Of a stretch of 64,000 nt of DNA, positions 34,511 through 46,592 are shown one piece after another. This stretch comes from Vespa crabro (taxonomy: Eukaryota > Arthropoda > Insecta > Hymenoptera > Vespidae). The translations under genes and the position numbers were made by a program. The DNA is taken from assembly GCF_910589235.1 (NCBI RefSeq), contig NC_060955.1:23925672-23989671 (forward strand), read 5' to 3'. A model generated the notes under the pieces. It was not told the origin of the DNA. It ran no database searches and saw nothing but the letters and a program-made list of their open reading frames with translations. Numbering within the stretch: the first letter of the stretch is position 1; each line of letters opens with the position of its first letter.

Positions 34511-36580
34511 TGACGATAAATGCGAAAATAGAAAAAAGGGGGTATACCGAAAAGAAAAAGATAAAGGAAAAAGAGGGAAAGCGTTTGCGTTATAACGTGC
34601 TTTCGTTTATTCGCTCATTATCGCGGTTTCGTTACCAGCGGATTTGGATATGGCGAATGCTGTGAGGCAGAACCGGTTTCTAAAATTTTTTTAGATTATA
34701 CCTATATACCTGTATACGTCGAATTCGACGACGAATTCGAATTATACTGATCGGAATTGGGATATGCTAGTTGAGTGGGACTTGCTCGATACACGCTCGA
34801 AGAAAGGAGAAAAGGAATTCTCAGCCAGGAAGGTGACACTCGAATCTAAAAAAAGGTGCTACCACTACTACTCATACTACTATTCATACTACTACTTCTT
34901 CTACTACTACTGCTACTACTACTGCTACTACGAGAAAGTGGAAAAAAAGACGGTCGGGATCTTGGCGATCGATGAAACAAGCAAGTGAATGAGCGGAATG
35001 CAGGCTGCTTTATTGATTAGAAGGGAGAAGCAGCGGTTACGGGGGGGTAAGGTGGTGAACTTTAGAGATTTACCAACCAACTTGGCCACAAGGCTTATTC
35101 CGCCGCTACCACGATATCCCCCACGTTCGTATGTTTACGGGGTAAGTATCAGGTTCGCTTGCCAGCCACTTTATCAACGACGGTAAGATATTACAAAATC
35201 GACGAGGTATTTCTACCAACGGAAAGCGTTCGCCGATAGAACCCTTCTCGAATAACTCACGATACCGCCTACCTGCGATGATTAAGGTAGAAACTTTCTA
35301 ACTCGGGGTTCCTGTGCGGCCAAAATTTATCAACGATGTCATTTTTATTTGTTCCTTCTTTTTTTTTCTCTCTCTCTTCGTTTCTTGTTCTTTTTTTTTC
35401 TTTTTTTTTTTTTGTTTGTTTTATTCTTTTTTCTTTTTTCATTCGGCTGCGCTTCCGTTTTTCGTTTTCTTAATCGTTTCCGTTCGATCGTTAGCGTCCT
35501 CTTTCCCCGTTTTCTTTTTGGTAGATCATGTGTGACGTTATTATCTACTCATGTGATCAATGTCGTCAAAAAACATAATTCGATACATATGTATATGTGT
35601 GTAAACAGGAATACAAATAATCTTGTTTGATAGCAAAGGATTAAGACTAGGATATAATCTTTGATCGAACGGTATTCATTTACCGACCTTATCCTTAGCC
35701 CCTATGTTTCATCCATGTTTCTCTTTTATTATTATGATGCATTTAGGATAGAATAATTAACGTCGAAAAGTGAAATGATTGCAGTGTCAGGGAGCTGGAA
35801 AGGTAGCATGGCAGGGATGCAACAGATCATCCCCTCTTCCTTTATTCCCTAATTTACCACACGGCTGTCGCGGCGGCGATGGATACAAAACGAAACAATG
35901 CGAGGCTCATCGAAGGTGGATGAAGAGGAACAGGGTAACGCGTTTCGTTTGAAAGCTAATCCTATTTAATTTCATAAATTAATTCGATCGATATAATCTC
36001 GATTGGACAATGTAAAATGCATTGGAAAGTTAACTCGCGACAGTTAAGATATAATTGTGATAGTTAAGATAAAATTGTTTTATCACAGATACGAGATGCC
36101 AGTTATTGTTATGGCAGTAGCGGAGAGGACGACGACGACGACATAAGCGGTAGCGTAAATCGTCGTAGAGCCGAAGTGAATGCAGCTGTGAACACCGTAC
36201 TTTATGCCGGGCTTGGTGCCACGGCTCTTGGCCTAGTGATTTCGTTCGTTGGGACCGGTGAGAAAGGATTTCTCAGTCCCGAGCTGAAATTAATCGGACC
36301 ATCGTTACTGTGCGCTGGCCTACTTTGCTGCCTATTTCGTGTACTGCTTTGTCTATGCCTGTGCCGCTGCGGCGAATGCCGTTGGTGCCTTTGTAAGCAG
36401 TCCCGAAACAAGAAAGAAAAGGAAAAACAGAAGACGGAAACGCGTCCATCTGGTCCAATGCAGACAGCCTCGCTTCTTTCCCCAGTGCCACAGCAACCAG
36501 CCACACACTCGTCTTGCCAAGTGTCATCGTCGGCGAAGGGACATGAACTCTTACTCTCTCCTGCCCAATTACCTGAATGA
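33340..36580 (+). CDS. Unrecognised histidine-rich two-pass membrane protein
   Basis: Four exons, 33340-33876, 35004-35141, 35785-35934 and 36089-36580, each begin and end in phase 0 with GT-AG borders and give 438 residues. I do not recognise the family. The first ATG after an in-frame stop (33259) is used. Residues 1-60 are basic. Residues about 62-92 are a histidine/glutamine tract. A serine/proline-rich linker follows to about 180. Residues 305-330 (VLYAGLGATALGLVISFVG) and 343-367 (LIGPSLLCAGLLCC and following) are two hydrophobic segments joined by a short loop with the strikingly protein-like EKGFLSPELK. A cysteine-rich, then basic juxtamembrane part suggests palmitoylation. The tail is serine/proline-rich. 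A hairpin topology with both ends cytoplasmic is likely. It loosely resembles TMEM200-type proteins in layout only. Exons 2 and 3 are supported by open frame and phase alone. Confidence 0.7.
33517..33614 (+). repeat. CAC/CAG-type triplet array inside exon 1
   Basis: A coding trinucleotide array (CAT, CAG, CAC, CAA) encodes about 31 His/Gln residues in the membrane-protein gene. The mixture of CAC and CAT codons argues against a recent pure expansion. Confidence 0.9.
33877..35003 (+). other. Intron 1 of the membrane-protein gene
   Basis: A 1.1 kb intron with a (TATC)n array at 34191-34256, a (TA)n run at 34479-34503 and a (CTA)n run near 34860-34930. No alternative exon is evident. Confidence 0.6.
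34191..34256. repeat. (TATC)n tetranucleotide array
   Basis: About 16 tetranucleotide units with two point variants (TTTC, TGTC). Confidence 0.97.
35142..35784 (+). other. Intron 2 of the membrane-protein gene
   Basis: A 643-base intron with a T-rich stretch at 35350-35440. I see no further feature. Confidence 0.6.
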
Positions 36581-37094
36581 AAATATGATTTCAAACGTTT
36601 TCTACCGAATTCTACACGCCGATCTACTGCCGATTCTGTCCAAAGAAGAGAAAAGAAGAGATACGAAAAGAAAGGGAGGAAGGAAAAAAGAAGAAGAAGA
36701 AGAAGAAGAAGAAAAAGACAAAATAAAAAAAGAAAGATAAAGTAGCATATCTCGACATTATTCGGCTTGAAACAAGTCTCAAGATATCATACAGGATAAT
36801 TTTAGTTTAATGAAAGTTAGTGCTCACAGTGAGGATAATAAAAGATCGGCCACATTTTTTCTACCCCTCCGGTGTTTGATGAAGTAAAGGAACGTTTGTT
36901 GATAAATATCTTAATTTATTTCCTTCCATCGTATTTCTTTATAAAGAACATTTAAAATATTTAATGTGCTATTTATTTTTCAAACTTTAATGCGTTAGAT
37001 TGATCTTTTTCTTTCGTATGAAAACTTGTGTTCCATTGTCTTCTACAAAAGGCAATAAAAAAAATTCCATTAATAACAGTTTAAAATGCACTGA
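36581..37094. other. Convergent spacer, 3' UTRs
   Basis: 514 bases between the stops of the membrane-protein gene (+) and NFYB (-). It holds a (GAA)n stretch near 36690-36715 and AATAAA signals, for example near 36836. No coding sequence is seen. Confidence 0.6.
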
Positions 37095-37976
37095 TCAAGA
37101 AAGTTGGAACTGCATCTGATCGGTAGATGAGTAGCTGTAGATAACAGGTGTATCGGAGGTAGTAGCATTGGAATCTGTTGCAATAGCAAACAATTGATCC
37201 TCATATATGGTACCCTGAGATTCTGCTTTCCCATTACCCGTTGTCGTTCCTGTCCCCGAAGGATTGTCCCCTTTGGTAGCTTCTCTGTACTTTTGTAGAT
37301 AAACTTTCAATGGTTCTACATAATTATCGAAGCCAAGAGTTGTCATGGCAAATAATATATCTTCCCCATTTATGGTTTTACGTTTTTCCATGTGACATCG
37401 GTCACTGGCCTCGGACGTGATAAAGGATATAAACTCGGAAACGCATTCTTGAACGCATTCGCGCGCATCTTTAGCTATTTTTCCTGCTTCCGGTATAGCC
37501 CGTTTCATAATTTTAGCAACATTAGCTATTGGAAGAAAACGATCCTGCTCTCGTAGAGGACCACTACCGCTTCCACCTCCGCTGCTTTGTAAAGGATCTC
37601 CACCCCCGTGATTGGAATCATCTGTATTTTCTGGATCATCCATATAAAATGATTAAAATGATGACAAAATTGTGCGAGGAAATTATTTAATTATGCAAAA
37701 GTCAATTCTATTTTTAATTCGATCGTAAAATCTCTAACCCAAATGCAATTCGTTTTATTCTTTTTAATTATCGTCCAACGATTATCTTACTATATGTTAA
37801 AAAATATCTTATTAAAATATTTAAAATGTATTCTGTCTTTATGAAACACTAACCTACCTACCTTCCAAGTCGTCCGACTGTACACCTATGTAGGAAGCCG
37901 AAACACCGCTTCCTCCTAAAAAGGTTGTAGGGCCTAAAGGTCCACCGTCATCGCCACTTTCACCACTATTTTCCAT
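37095..37976 (-). CDS. NFYB: Nuclear transcription factor Y subunit beta
   Basis: Two exons, 37976-37862 and 37630-37095, join in phase 1 to 216 residues (human: 207). The splice acceptor lies 13 bases inside the second open frame, so the in-frame ATG at 37643 is not the preferred start. The first exon supplies the N-terminal ASYIGVQSDD that matches the vertebrate N-terminus. The histone-fold core is essentially complete, from REQDRFLPIANVAKIMK through ECVSEFISFITSEASDRC and RKTINGEDILFAMTTLGF to EPLKVYLQKYREATKG. NF-YB pairs with NF-YC, and the dimer recruits NF-YA to bind CCAAT boxes and open promoters. The glycine-rich stretch before the core and the serine/threonine-rich tail are less conserved. 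Divergently arranged with NELFA. Confidence 0.96.
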
Positions 37977-38623
37977 ATTAAAATAATACTTTCCGTTTCT
38001 CTTAATTCAGACAATATATCTTTCTTCCCTTAACCTCTACGCGTACGACAATTCTGTTATTGTTTTCACTCTTTACCATGAACGTAGTAAAAGTTGAGAG
38101 AGAAAGTTCGACAAACTTCACAGTATGGCAGTATATTTCGACGCATGCGCAGTAATGCCCCAACTTTATTTTTATAATAATTAATATACGTTATTATTAT
38201 TATTATTATTATCAATTATTATTTATGTCAATTTGTATTACGTTAATTATTATGAATATGTATACGGTACGATGATGGAAAAGAAATTTTCTATGGTTTT
38301 CAAAAGTTGTCCTTGAATTCTCGACCAATCATGAAACGCGAAGCTATTGCTGCGTACGCGCCAAAATATTTCTCGTCTAATATCACGGCAGTGAAGGTAT
38401 ATATAAGTTGGCTAACGGCATATACGAACTATTACGGTGAATTATCTACAAATGCGGAGAGTGTTCCGTCTAATGCATGTTTTACAATTTATAACACGTG
38501 TTATTATGCCAATCGATCTATCAAGGAACATAACCGGCTATATCTATGAGCGACTATAATCCAAACATGGTGCCATCTATCAGATTTAAATATTACTCCA
38601 CGTGAGAAACAAACGACTCCAAT
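37977..38623. promoter_or_regulatory. Bidirectional NFYB/NELFA promoter
   Basis: The 647 bases between the two divergent start codons contain GCATGCGCA at 38143-38151, a partial NRF1-type site. There is also a near-consensus CCAAT box (GACCAATCA) at 38323-38331 and CCACGTGAG near 38598-38606. No TATA box is obvious. NF-YB is itself part of the CCAAT-binding factor, so feedback is possible. A short open frame at 38307-38549 shows no protein-like features. Confidence 0.6.
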
Positions 38624-39198
38624 ATGGCGAATGTGAGGGACAGTGATACGTCGTTGTGGCTTCATAACAAGCTTGGAACATCAAATGATAGTTGGACTGG
38701 TAGCTCAATCTGTTCTCAATTGAACGCTGAGGTTTTACGAAATATCAAAGATTGTTTTCCAGATCTACAGACACAAGTTAAGCTTAAATTACTTCTTTCG
38801 TTCTTCCACATACCTAGGCGGAATGTTGAAGAGGTAAGTGTTCGTACTTTTCCCGCTATAACTAGTCATTTTTCCTTCTATCATCGATATTTATATGCTT
38901 TTTAATATTGCATTCGTCTAGAATATTTTTTCGAATTAATAATATCATAAAAATTCTCTATATTACGATATTTTAGGCAGCCCGCCGCCTATTTGATTTT
39001 ATTTAGGTATCTAATGTTTTTGAAATGTATAATATCTTATCTTCGTTTGCGCGGCATATCTTAATATATATTCACACAATCAAAAATACAAAATAAATAT
39101 CATTAAATTTATTTGCTTTGTTATTTGTGTAGTTCTCTGTATCTTTCGTAACAAATTTTAAAGAAATTAAATATATATATATACATATACACACACAC

Positions 39199-39270
<72 letters not shown>

Positions 39271-39788
39271 CTATAACTTTTGTAGTGGCGCGTTGAGTTG
39301 GAAGAGATCATTGAAGTTGCATCACTGGACAGTGAGTTATGGGTTTCAATGCTATCCGAAGCGATGAAGACGTTTCCTTCTACAGGATCATTAAATACAG
39401 ATATTACTGATTTAGATGAACATAGACCTATTTTTGGAGAATTAGTTAATGATCTACGAAAATTATTGAAAAAGCAGAATGATCCTGCTATGCTTCCGTT
39501 GGAATGTCATTATTTGAATAAAACGGCATTGGTATCTGTGGTAGGTCAACAACCTGCAGCAGTGAAACACTTTACATTAAAAAGAAAGCCAAAAAGTGCA
39601 GCTTTAAGAGCAGAACTGTTACAGAAGAGTAGAGATGCTGCGAGTAATTTAAAAAAGAGTACAGCTCCCACTGTACCAGTACGAAGTAGAGGAATGCCAA
39701 GAAAAATGACAGACACAAGTAAGAGACTATATGGATTTAGTTACATGATAGAGATATTAGACACGAGATATTTTATCATTATTATTAC

Positions 39789-39847
<59 letters not shown>

Positions 39848-40626
39848 TACAGCACCTCTTAAAGGTATTCCTAGCAGAGTTCCAACAAGTGGATTTCGTT
39901 CTCCTTCTCTTACAAGCTCTTCTATGTCCAATAGAACACCTATCAGTAGTAGAAGTCGTAAGGACGGTGGTATTAAATTATTGGATATTAATGAGCAACC
40001 TCTTGGATATGCTCAAGCTAAGAAAAGAAAGCGTATGATGGAGTTAGAAGAACAACAGAAAAAGGTTGCAGAAGCTCAAGCAGCAGCGGCAGCTGCAGCT
40101 TCAACAAATGCAACCACGGTAGAAACACCAGCAACACCGGAATATGCACAAGGATTAACATCAATTAATCCGCCTTCCACTCCAGTTGCACCGGTTTCCA
40201 CCGTACAATCTTATGTGGCACCTACCACTCCAAGTGGAGTTACACCCGCGACTACATCGCAAACTCGTAAGAATTTCTACTTTTTTTAATCTGATATATT
40301 ATTTATTACAATTAGCATAAAGACTAATTATCAAAATGATTAATTACTATTTAATCTTAATTGTTTAATACGTAGCTACTACACCGTCTACACCTACAGT
40401 GCCAAGTACCGTATTACCAGTAACAACGCCGACAGTTATATCCCCTATAGAAAGTACACCTGTAGGTGTACAGACCGTTAGGCCAGCGCAGACAGTAACG
40501 CAAATTCGTATACAAACAACTGCACAACCTGCTAACGCAGCAGCAAATACGAGAAAGGGATTATCTCTAACGGTAAATTTATACCTCAAAAAGAAAATAT
40601 ATATATATAAGAAATATATATAAATA

Positions 40627-40668
<42 letters not shown>

Positions 40669-41149
40669 AGAAATTCGTTGTATGACAATTTAACGTATTG
40701 TATGTTTATATTTATAGCGAGAACAAATGCTAGAAGCTCAAGAAATGTTTAGAACGGCTAATAAAGTGACCCGACCGGAGAAGGCATTGATCTTAGGATT
40801 TATGGCTGGTTCCAGAGGTATATATATATATAATATATTTTGAATATATAATATGAACTTTTGTAAAGATCGATCGATAAATATTTATCCTTTTTTCTTT
40901 TTTCTTTCTTTTCCAGACAATCCTTGTCCTAAGTTGGGCAATATAGTAACGGTAATGCTTTCGGAGAATATAGAAGAGGTAACTCAGGCAGATGGTACGA
41001 CAGTACCGATGTTAGTTGAGACGCACTTCCAAATGAATTATACAAACGGTGAATGGAAGAGGATAAAGAAAAATCGGCGTATTGTTACGGACGAGTCTAC
41101 CTCAGCGTCAGCTCCTACCCCTAATCCAACTGCTACAGCTTCCAATTAA
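38624..41149 (+). CDS. NELFA: Negative elongation factor A
   Basis: Six exons, 38624-38833, 39286-39718, 39853-40266, 40376-40572, 40718-40817 and 40917-41149, join in phase to 528 residues, the same length as human NELF-A. NELF-A forms the NELF complex with NELF-B, NELF-C/D and NELF-E. It contacts Pol II and, with DSIF, holds it paused near promoters until P-TEFb acts. The N-terminal delta-antigen-like domain covers about residues 1-190 (DTSLWLHNKLG, LDSELWVSMLSEAMKTFP). A basic segment (KKRKRMMELEEQQKK) and an Ala/Thr/Pro-rich low-complexity linker follow. The conserved C-terminal block starts at REQMLEAQEMFRTANKVTRPEKALILGFMAGSR. Introns carry (TA)n, (ATT)n and (TA)n microsatellites. The start is the first ATG and matches the conserved N-terminus. 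Confidence 0.96.
39209..39268. repeat. (TA)n microsatellite in NELFA intron 1
   Basis: About 29 TA dinucleotides ending 18 bases before the exon 2 acceptor. Confidence 0.97.
39781..39846. repeat. (ATT)n trinucleotide array in NELFA intron 2
   Basis: About 21 ATT units fill half of this 134-base intron and end five bases before the acceptor AG. Confidence 0.97.
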
Positions 41150-42391
41150 AATGAATAAAAGAAAAGAAAAATAATAAATTATCGCGATTTATAATAATGC
41201 AGAATTGAAGTACTCGCGCGTATGGCCATTTTGAGAACGACGCGCACACTTTGGCCATACCCATTTTTAAAGACTTTAGCTATATGCGATCAACATTTAT
41301 GGTTTTGTGACGTATTCAAAACGTCATGTCAATTTTATAATTACCTTAACGCATACGTTAAGGCTATATCGCTAATGGTCGTAATCGAATTATAATAGAC
41401 CATGGGATTTGTGAGTGCGGATTTAAAAATGAAAAAAAGAAAAAGAAAAAAAAGACGAAACGAAATAAACAAACAAACAAACAACAAATAAGGTTTTATA
41501 TTATATATAAATCAAAGGTATAAATATTATACCTTTTTTTTCTTTTCGTCCGTTTCTCTCGAAATCATAAGCGAAACGTTCTCGAAGCGAAACTGATGCA
41601 GGTACTAACAACACATCACTCGTTTTTTATACGGACGTTTCAGTTTCTAACTCGTAAAAAAAAAAAAAAAAAAAAAGAAAAAAGAGAAAACAAAAAAAAG
41701 AAAAAATCGATTATTAAGATTTATTTAGTCATCGTGTAATAACGAAACTAGTGATTGTCGTTCAGACTGCAGTATGTACATTATTATTATATATTTGCAC
41801 ATTCAACAGAGATGAACATAAGACTTATATAATTGTTATTTGAATAAAATATAATTAGATTAAGTTTTATTGTCATTTATTATTCTTATCGAAAGTTTTG
41901 TTTTCATCTTCTTTTTTCTTTTTTATTAATATAATTTCCTAGATGATATATTTTTGTATGTCTTCTATGTATACACATATATATATGTATATATATATAT
42001 ATATTTTTTTTTTTCTATTGGTTCAAACGTGCCATCTGTGTAACTTCCAACGAAACTTAGGTTACCTAACCTAATTTTGTGAAATCGAGTAGCGGTACGG
42101 TGAATTTGTTCTATTTCGTCTTTTCTTAAGTCCGGTACTGCATGATAAGCATATTATAAATAAAAAAAGGCAACATATTTTCCTTTATCTCGTAATTTAC
42201 ATGAAATTTATGAAAAATTTACATTTTTATCGTTTAAATTAAGTGCGAATTATATAATCTATCTGATTAATCGATCTCTATTAATCGTAAATGTGAAAAG
42301 TATTCGTTAAGAAAATTGAAATCTGTAACACTTGTTTATAAACTATTATTTATCTCTTTATAAATAAAAGGATAAAGATTAAACGATAACG
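41150..42391. other. NELFA 3' UTR and PRDX3 promoter region
   Basis: 1.2 kb same-strand spacer. AATAAA-like signals lie just after the NELFA stop (for example 41153-41158) and near 41843. An A-rich run is at 41657-41680. A TCTATTGG inverted CCAAT box is near 42014-42021, and CCTAACCTAA lies near 42066-42075, close upstream of PRDX3. No coding sequence is seen. Confidence 0.55.
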
Positions 42392-43299
42392 ATGCTTCGA
42401 TTGTTTGGAACGCAAGTACGAAAAGCGGTGAGTATTGATTTTTTTTGAAACATTTCGTAATAATTATACATTTTGTAAACTTGAATGTATTTTTTTTTTC
42501 TTACAGACTTGCATCATCTCGTCTTCTTTAAGGAAAACAAATAATCTAGCATTAGTAGAAACAACTAGAAAATTTAGTATTAGTTCGAGATGCCTAGGGG
42601 CTTGGCCAGAAATTCAAAAACCTGCACCAGATTTTGCTGGAACGGCAGTAATCAATGGTGACTTCAAAGACATCAAATTAAGCGACTACAAAGGGAAATA
42701 TGTAGTTCTTTTTTTCTATCCATTGGACTTGTAAGTCATTGCTAAGTTAAAGATAAACTTAAAGATTGAATCTTACATTCCTTTTCTTTTTTTTTTTTTT
42801 TTAATATAACTTTTTCTAAATAAAAACTTTTTCTTTCAGTACATTCGTGTGTCCAACTGAGCTAATAGCATTTTCAGAAAAAATCGCAGAATTCAAAGCT
42901 GTAAATACCCAAGTAATAGGCGTTTCCACAGATTCTCATTTTAGTCATCTTGCATGGACTAACACGCCTAAAAAGCAAGGTGGTTTGGGTGGAGATTTAG
43001 GATATCCGTTGTTGAGCGATTTTAACAAAGAAATCTCAGCGAAATACAATGTCCTCTTGGAAAATCCTGGAATAGCTTTGAGAGGACTATTCATTATAGA
43101 TAAGGATGGAATACTTAGGCAATTTAGCGTTAACGATTTGCCAGTCGGTCGTAGCGTGGATGAAACATTAAGACTGATAAAAGCTTTCCAATTTGTCGAG
43201 GCACATGGAGAAGTTTGCCCTGCCAATTGGCAACCAGATTCTAAAACTATCAAACCGAATCCGAAAGATAGCAAAAAGTACTTTGAGTCGGTCAATTGA
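42392..43299 (+). CDS. PRDX3: Mitochondrial thioredoxin-dependent peroxidase (peroxiredoxin-3)
   Basis: Three exons, 42392-42427, 42507-42730 and 42840-43299, join in phase to 239 residues. The 12-codon first exon starts a basic, serine-rich, acid-poor presequence typical of mitochondrial import (MLRLFGTQVRKA and following). The mature domain begins near PAPDFAGTAV. This is a typical 2-Cys peroxiredoxin: peroxidatic C91 in FVCPTE and resolving C213 in GEVCPANW. It reduces hydrogen peroxide and peroxynitrite in the matrix using thioredoxin-2. Both hyperoxidation-sensitivity motifs of eukaryotic 2-Cys enzymes are present, GGLG after KKQ and a YF pair near the C-terminus, so it should be inactivated by overoxidation and depend on sulfiredoxin. 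Confidence 0.96.
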
Positions 43300-43323
43300 A
43301 TTTCTGTCTGATTTTCTTCACGC

Positions 43324-43354
<31 letters not shown>

Positions 43355-43447
43355 CGCATACATATATATATATATACTTAAATATATACAAATGTATATA
43401 CACGTATACCGTAAGATATTTTATTATGATTCGATGTAAGGCAGGAT

Positions 43448-43491
<44 letters not shown>
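43448..43491. repeat. (GAT)n trinucleotide array
   Basis: About 14 GAT units, 150 bases after the PRDX3 stop and probably in its 3' UTR. Confidence 0.97.
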
Positions 43492-46400
43492 AATAATATA
43501 TAGTAAAATATTAAAGAAACATACAAGAAAGATAAAATTTTATTGAAGCAGTATAGTAGTAGAAAATCTGCGTCTCTTTTGGTATCAATTGGACTCCTGA
43601 TGCATTGAGTTCATCGTAGAAAACATTTATTTATCATACTCTTTTGATTGGCAATGGTAGAGAGAAGAGGAGAAAAGAGAAAGTACCCCGAACGAATATC
43701 TTTGAAAAGCACATTCGCTATTCCTAACATATAGTACATATGTGTACGATTGTGTCTGTAGGCGCGTTGGAACGGCACGAATAGAGTTCTCCGTAGAGTA
43801 TCGAGGGTTGATACGGACTTGGTTCGATCGAAAGCAAAGAGAGAGAGAGAGAGAGAGAGAGAGTACAGGGGCTCGCAAAATTTGAATAGAAAGAAAGGGG
43901 AAGAAATAAGGTACGTGCCATTCGTGCGCATACATTAACGTGTGCGAGAGAGATGGAAAAAAAGGAAAGGTGGTGGGGGGTGGTCGAGGAGTGGAAGAGC
44001 AATCTCGTACCAGTTAATTTGATTCTTTGTGGCGATGAAAGTAATAGCGGGAGGAAGCACCAAAAGACCGTTCCCGATTACCCTATCCTCCTATCGTGGC
44101 TTACCAAGCAAACGTTCGTCATTCTAACATCGACAAATCTCACACGTGTCATATACAATTTTGTTTTTCATACAATTAATTGAAAATTAATTGAATGAAA
44201 TTTTCCAATTGACGAGAATGTCAATGTGATACGAATTTACCACGTCTATGAATATACCACGATCATTTTCATCCTCTTTTTCCGTAATGAAAAATTACTA
44301 AAATGTATCATGAATCTGTGATGTGCTATACGTTCGGATAATCGAGATTTGTATCATATATTTTGGGAGTATTTTGGAGTAAGGGCTTTAAACGAGAGGG
44401 TAAATGCGTACAGTGAAAAGCAAGCAAAGAGATAGATCCTTTAAATCCTGTAAATTCAATCACGTCGTAAGAATAAAAGGAAAGGGACATAAAACCACAG
44501 GGATTAGTCGCGATATTCTTATGTCAACAAAAAAAAAAGAAGAAAAGAGAGGGAAAGAGAGGGAGAGAGAGAGAGAGAGAGAGAAAAGGAAAAAGCTTGA
44601 TGTTAGTTTTTCCATCGAAGCATCCTCAGGAAAATCCTGTTCTCGTGATATTCTCAAACGTGATCGGAGGACTGTCGCGCGACGTGACATGTCGGATTAG
44701 AAAAGCAAGTCTTTTAGCCGGGAATGGCAGGGGATTTTGATGTTTCAATCGTGCGTTCCGTTGTCCAGCGCGGTCGATTAACGCGACCGTGAGGGTGGGT
44801 CAGTAAGTTTAGTAAGGTTTCCGATTCTAATCGGTGCTCTCGGTCGATGCTCGACAACGTCATCTCTGAACATGACACCGACGTTAAAATTTCATTCCGA
44901 GCATCACTTAAATTTCACTAAAGTTAAATATCTTTTCAAATCGATGCGCGGACTCTTATATTAATTATTAATTTCCATAGTCAAGTTAAACATATCGTTA
45001 ATTTTTACATATATAGTTTATTTGATAATCCTTCGTCTAATACTGTTCTACAGTTATTCATTAGTAGATCCAGTTGATACGATCAAAGTATTAAATTTCG
45101 TAAAAGAAAGGAGAATTAATTTGTATTCTGAAGAAAAATAAAAAAAGAAGAGAGAAAAGAGAATCGGTAAAGGAAAGTAAGGGTAATATAAAACACTGAC
45201 CGCGCCTCGACAACGTTTATATAAGCCAAGAGAATATATTTTAGTATTTGTAAGGCCACCCTAGAATGATATTCTTATTCTACGGAGGAGGGAGTTGTAA
45301 AAGGAGGAACGTTGAAAGTGGTGGGCGAGAACGACTGGAAGGACGAGGAATATGAAGAGAAAGAGAGGAAGAGGAGGGCGTTGGCAGAGGTCGGACGATG
45401 AGGAAACGGTGAGCATGATCGAGGAACCGAGGAGAAGGGAGAAGAAGAGGGCTCGCCGTCGTGCATCCATCCATATCCATCCCGGGGTGGCTAGGCTTTG
45501 ATTACTTGTTTTAATCTTCCGACTGCCGACCGGGCGAGCATCTGTCACTCAAAATCCGTAATTGCGCGCCCACCCTTTTTGCCTTCTATTCCCCTACTCC
45601 CACCTTCTACGAGCTATCCCCATCCCAATTTACTCTTCCTCTCTTCTCAACCTTCTTCCCAACCACCCACACTGAGAATTGGAAACGCGTTCTTCTTTTC
45701 GTTCGAGCCCTACTCCTACCACTCACCTTCTCTTTGCCTTTTTTCCTCTCCCAAAAGACAATTCTTCGCGATAATCATCGTATCATCGGATACGGACTCG
45801 ATGGTTCCTTCCTTTGAAAAAAATCAGAGAACAGATGCGTCGTGAGCAGCAACAACGGCAGCGGCAGCAGCAGCAGCAGCAGCAGTACTACCAGAGGCAG
45901 CATCTATATATGTGTACATGCGATATATATATATATTTATTTGTGTGTGTGTGTGTGTGTATGTGTAAGCAAAAGCGCAAGGCTCCTCGTACGGGACTCC
46001 GTGAGGACCCATAGGGGTGCTGTCAGAGACTCTCTTGGGATTATTTTCGCTCGATTATCTGTAGGACGTGGGGTCAACGTGTGGTACTTTATCCCGATGG
46101 AAGAATAGTAGACGGCTCTATTAGCGCTAAGAGTACCGATAAAGATGTGGCTAAAAGGAGAGAGAGAGAGAGATGGAGAATAAGAGAATGAGTGAGGGAA
46201 TGGACTGAGGAAGGGAGTTAGGGCTTCAAAAGTGAGAGAAGGAAAGAGAGAGATAGAAAGATAAAGAGAACAGCACGATGCGCTTCTTCTCGTCTTTCGT
46301 CTTCGACCATCACCACTACTATTACGATCTGCAGCATCAGGAGCGTTAGCAAGCTATTCCCTCAGGGGTTTCGCTCCGATTCTTTTCGGTCGCGCACGTC

Positions 46401-46551
46401 GACCGTTTAGGTACCGGCCGTGATTCTCGCGCACCATCGATCGTTTCCGTAAAAGAACAACGGGAACGACGACTACGACGACGATGACAACGACTACGAC
46501 CTGTCTTTTCTTCCTTTTTTTCCTCTTCTTTCATTTTTGATTATTAGCGTT

Positions 46552-46592
<41 letters not shown>

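Noticed and set aside
37095..37643. NFYB starting at the in-frame ATG at 37643
   Set aside because: The upstream exon 37976-37862 joins in phase at an acceptor 13 bases inside that frame and supplies the expected N-terminus.
38307..38549. 80-codon frame in the NFYB/NELFA promoter
   Set aside because: It lacks protein-like features and overlaps the promoter motifs; it starts at a non-ATG codon.
45814..46014. Poly-Gln frame (EQQQRQRQQQ)
   Set aside because: A short CAG array in an otherwise uncoding stretch with no splice-phase support; the rest of the frame runs into TA and GT repeats.
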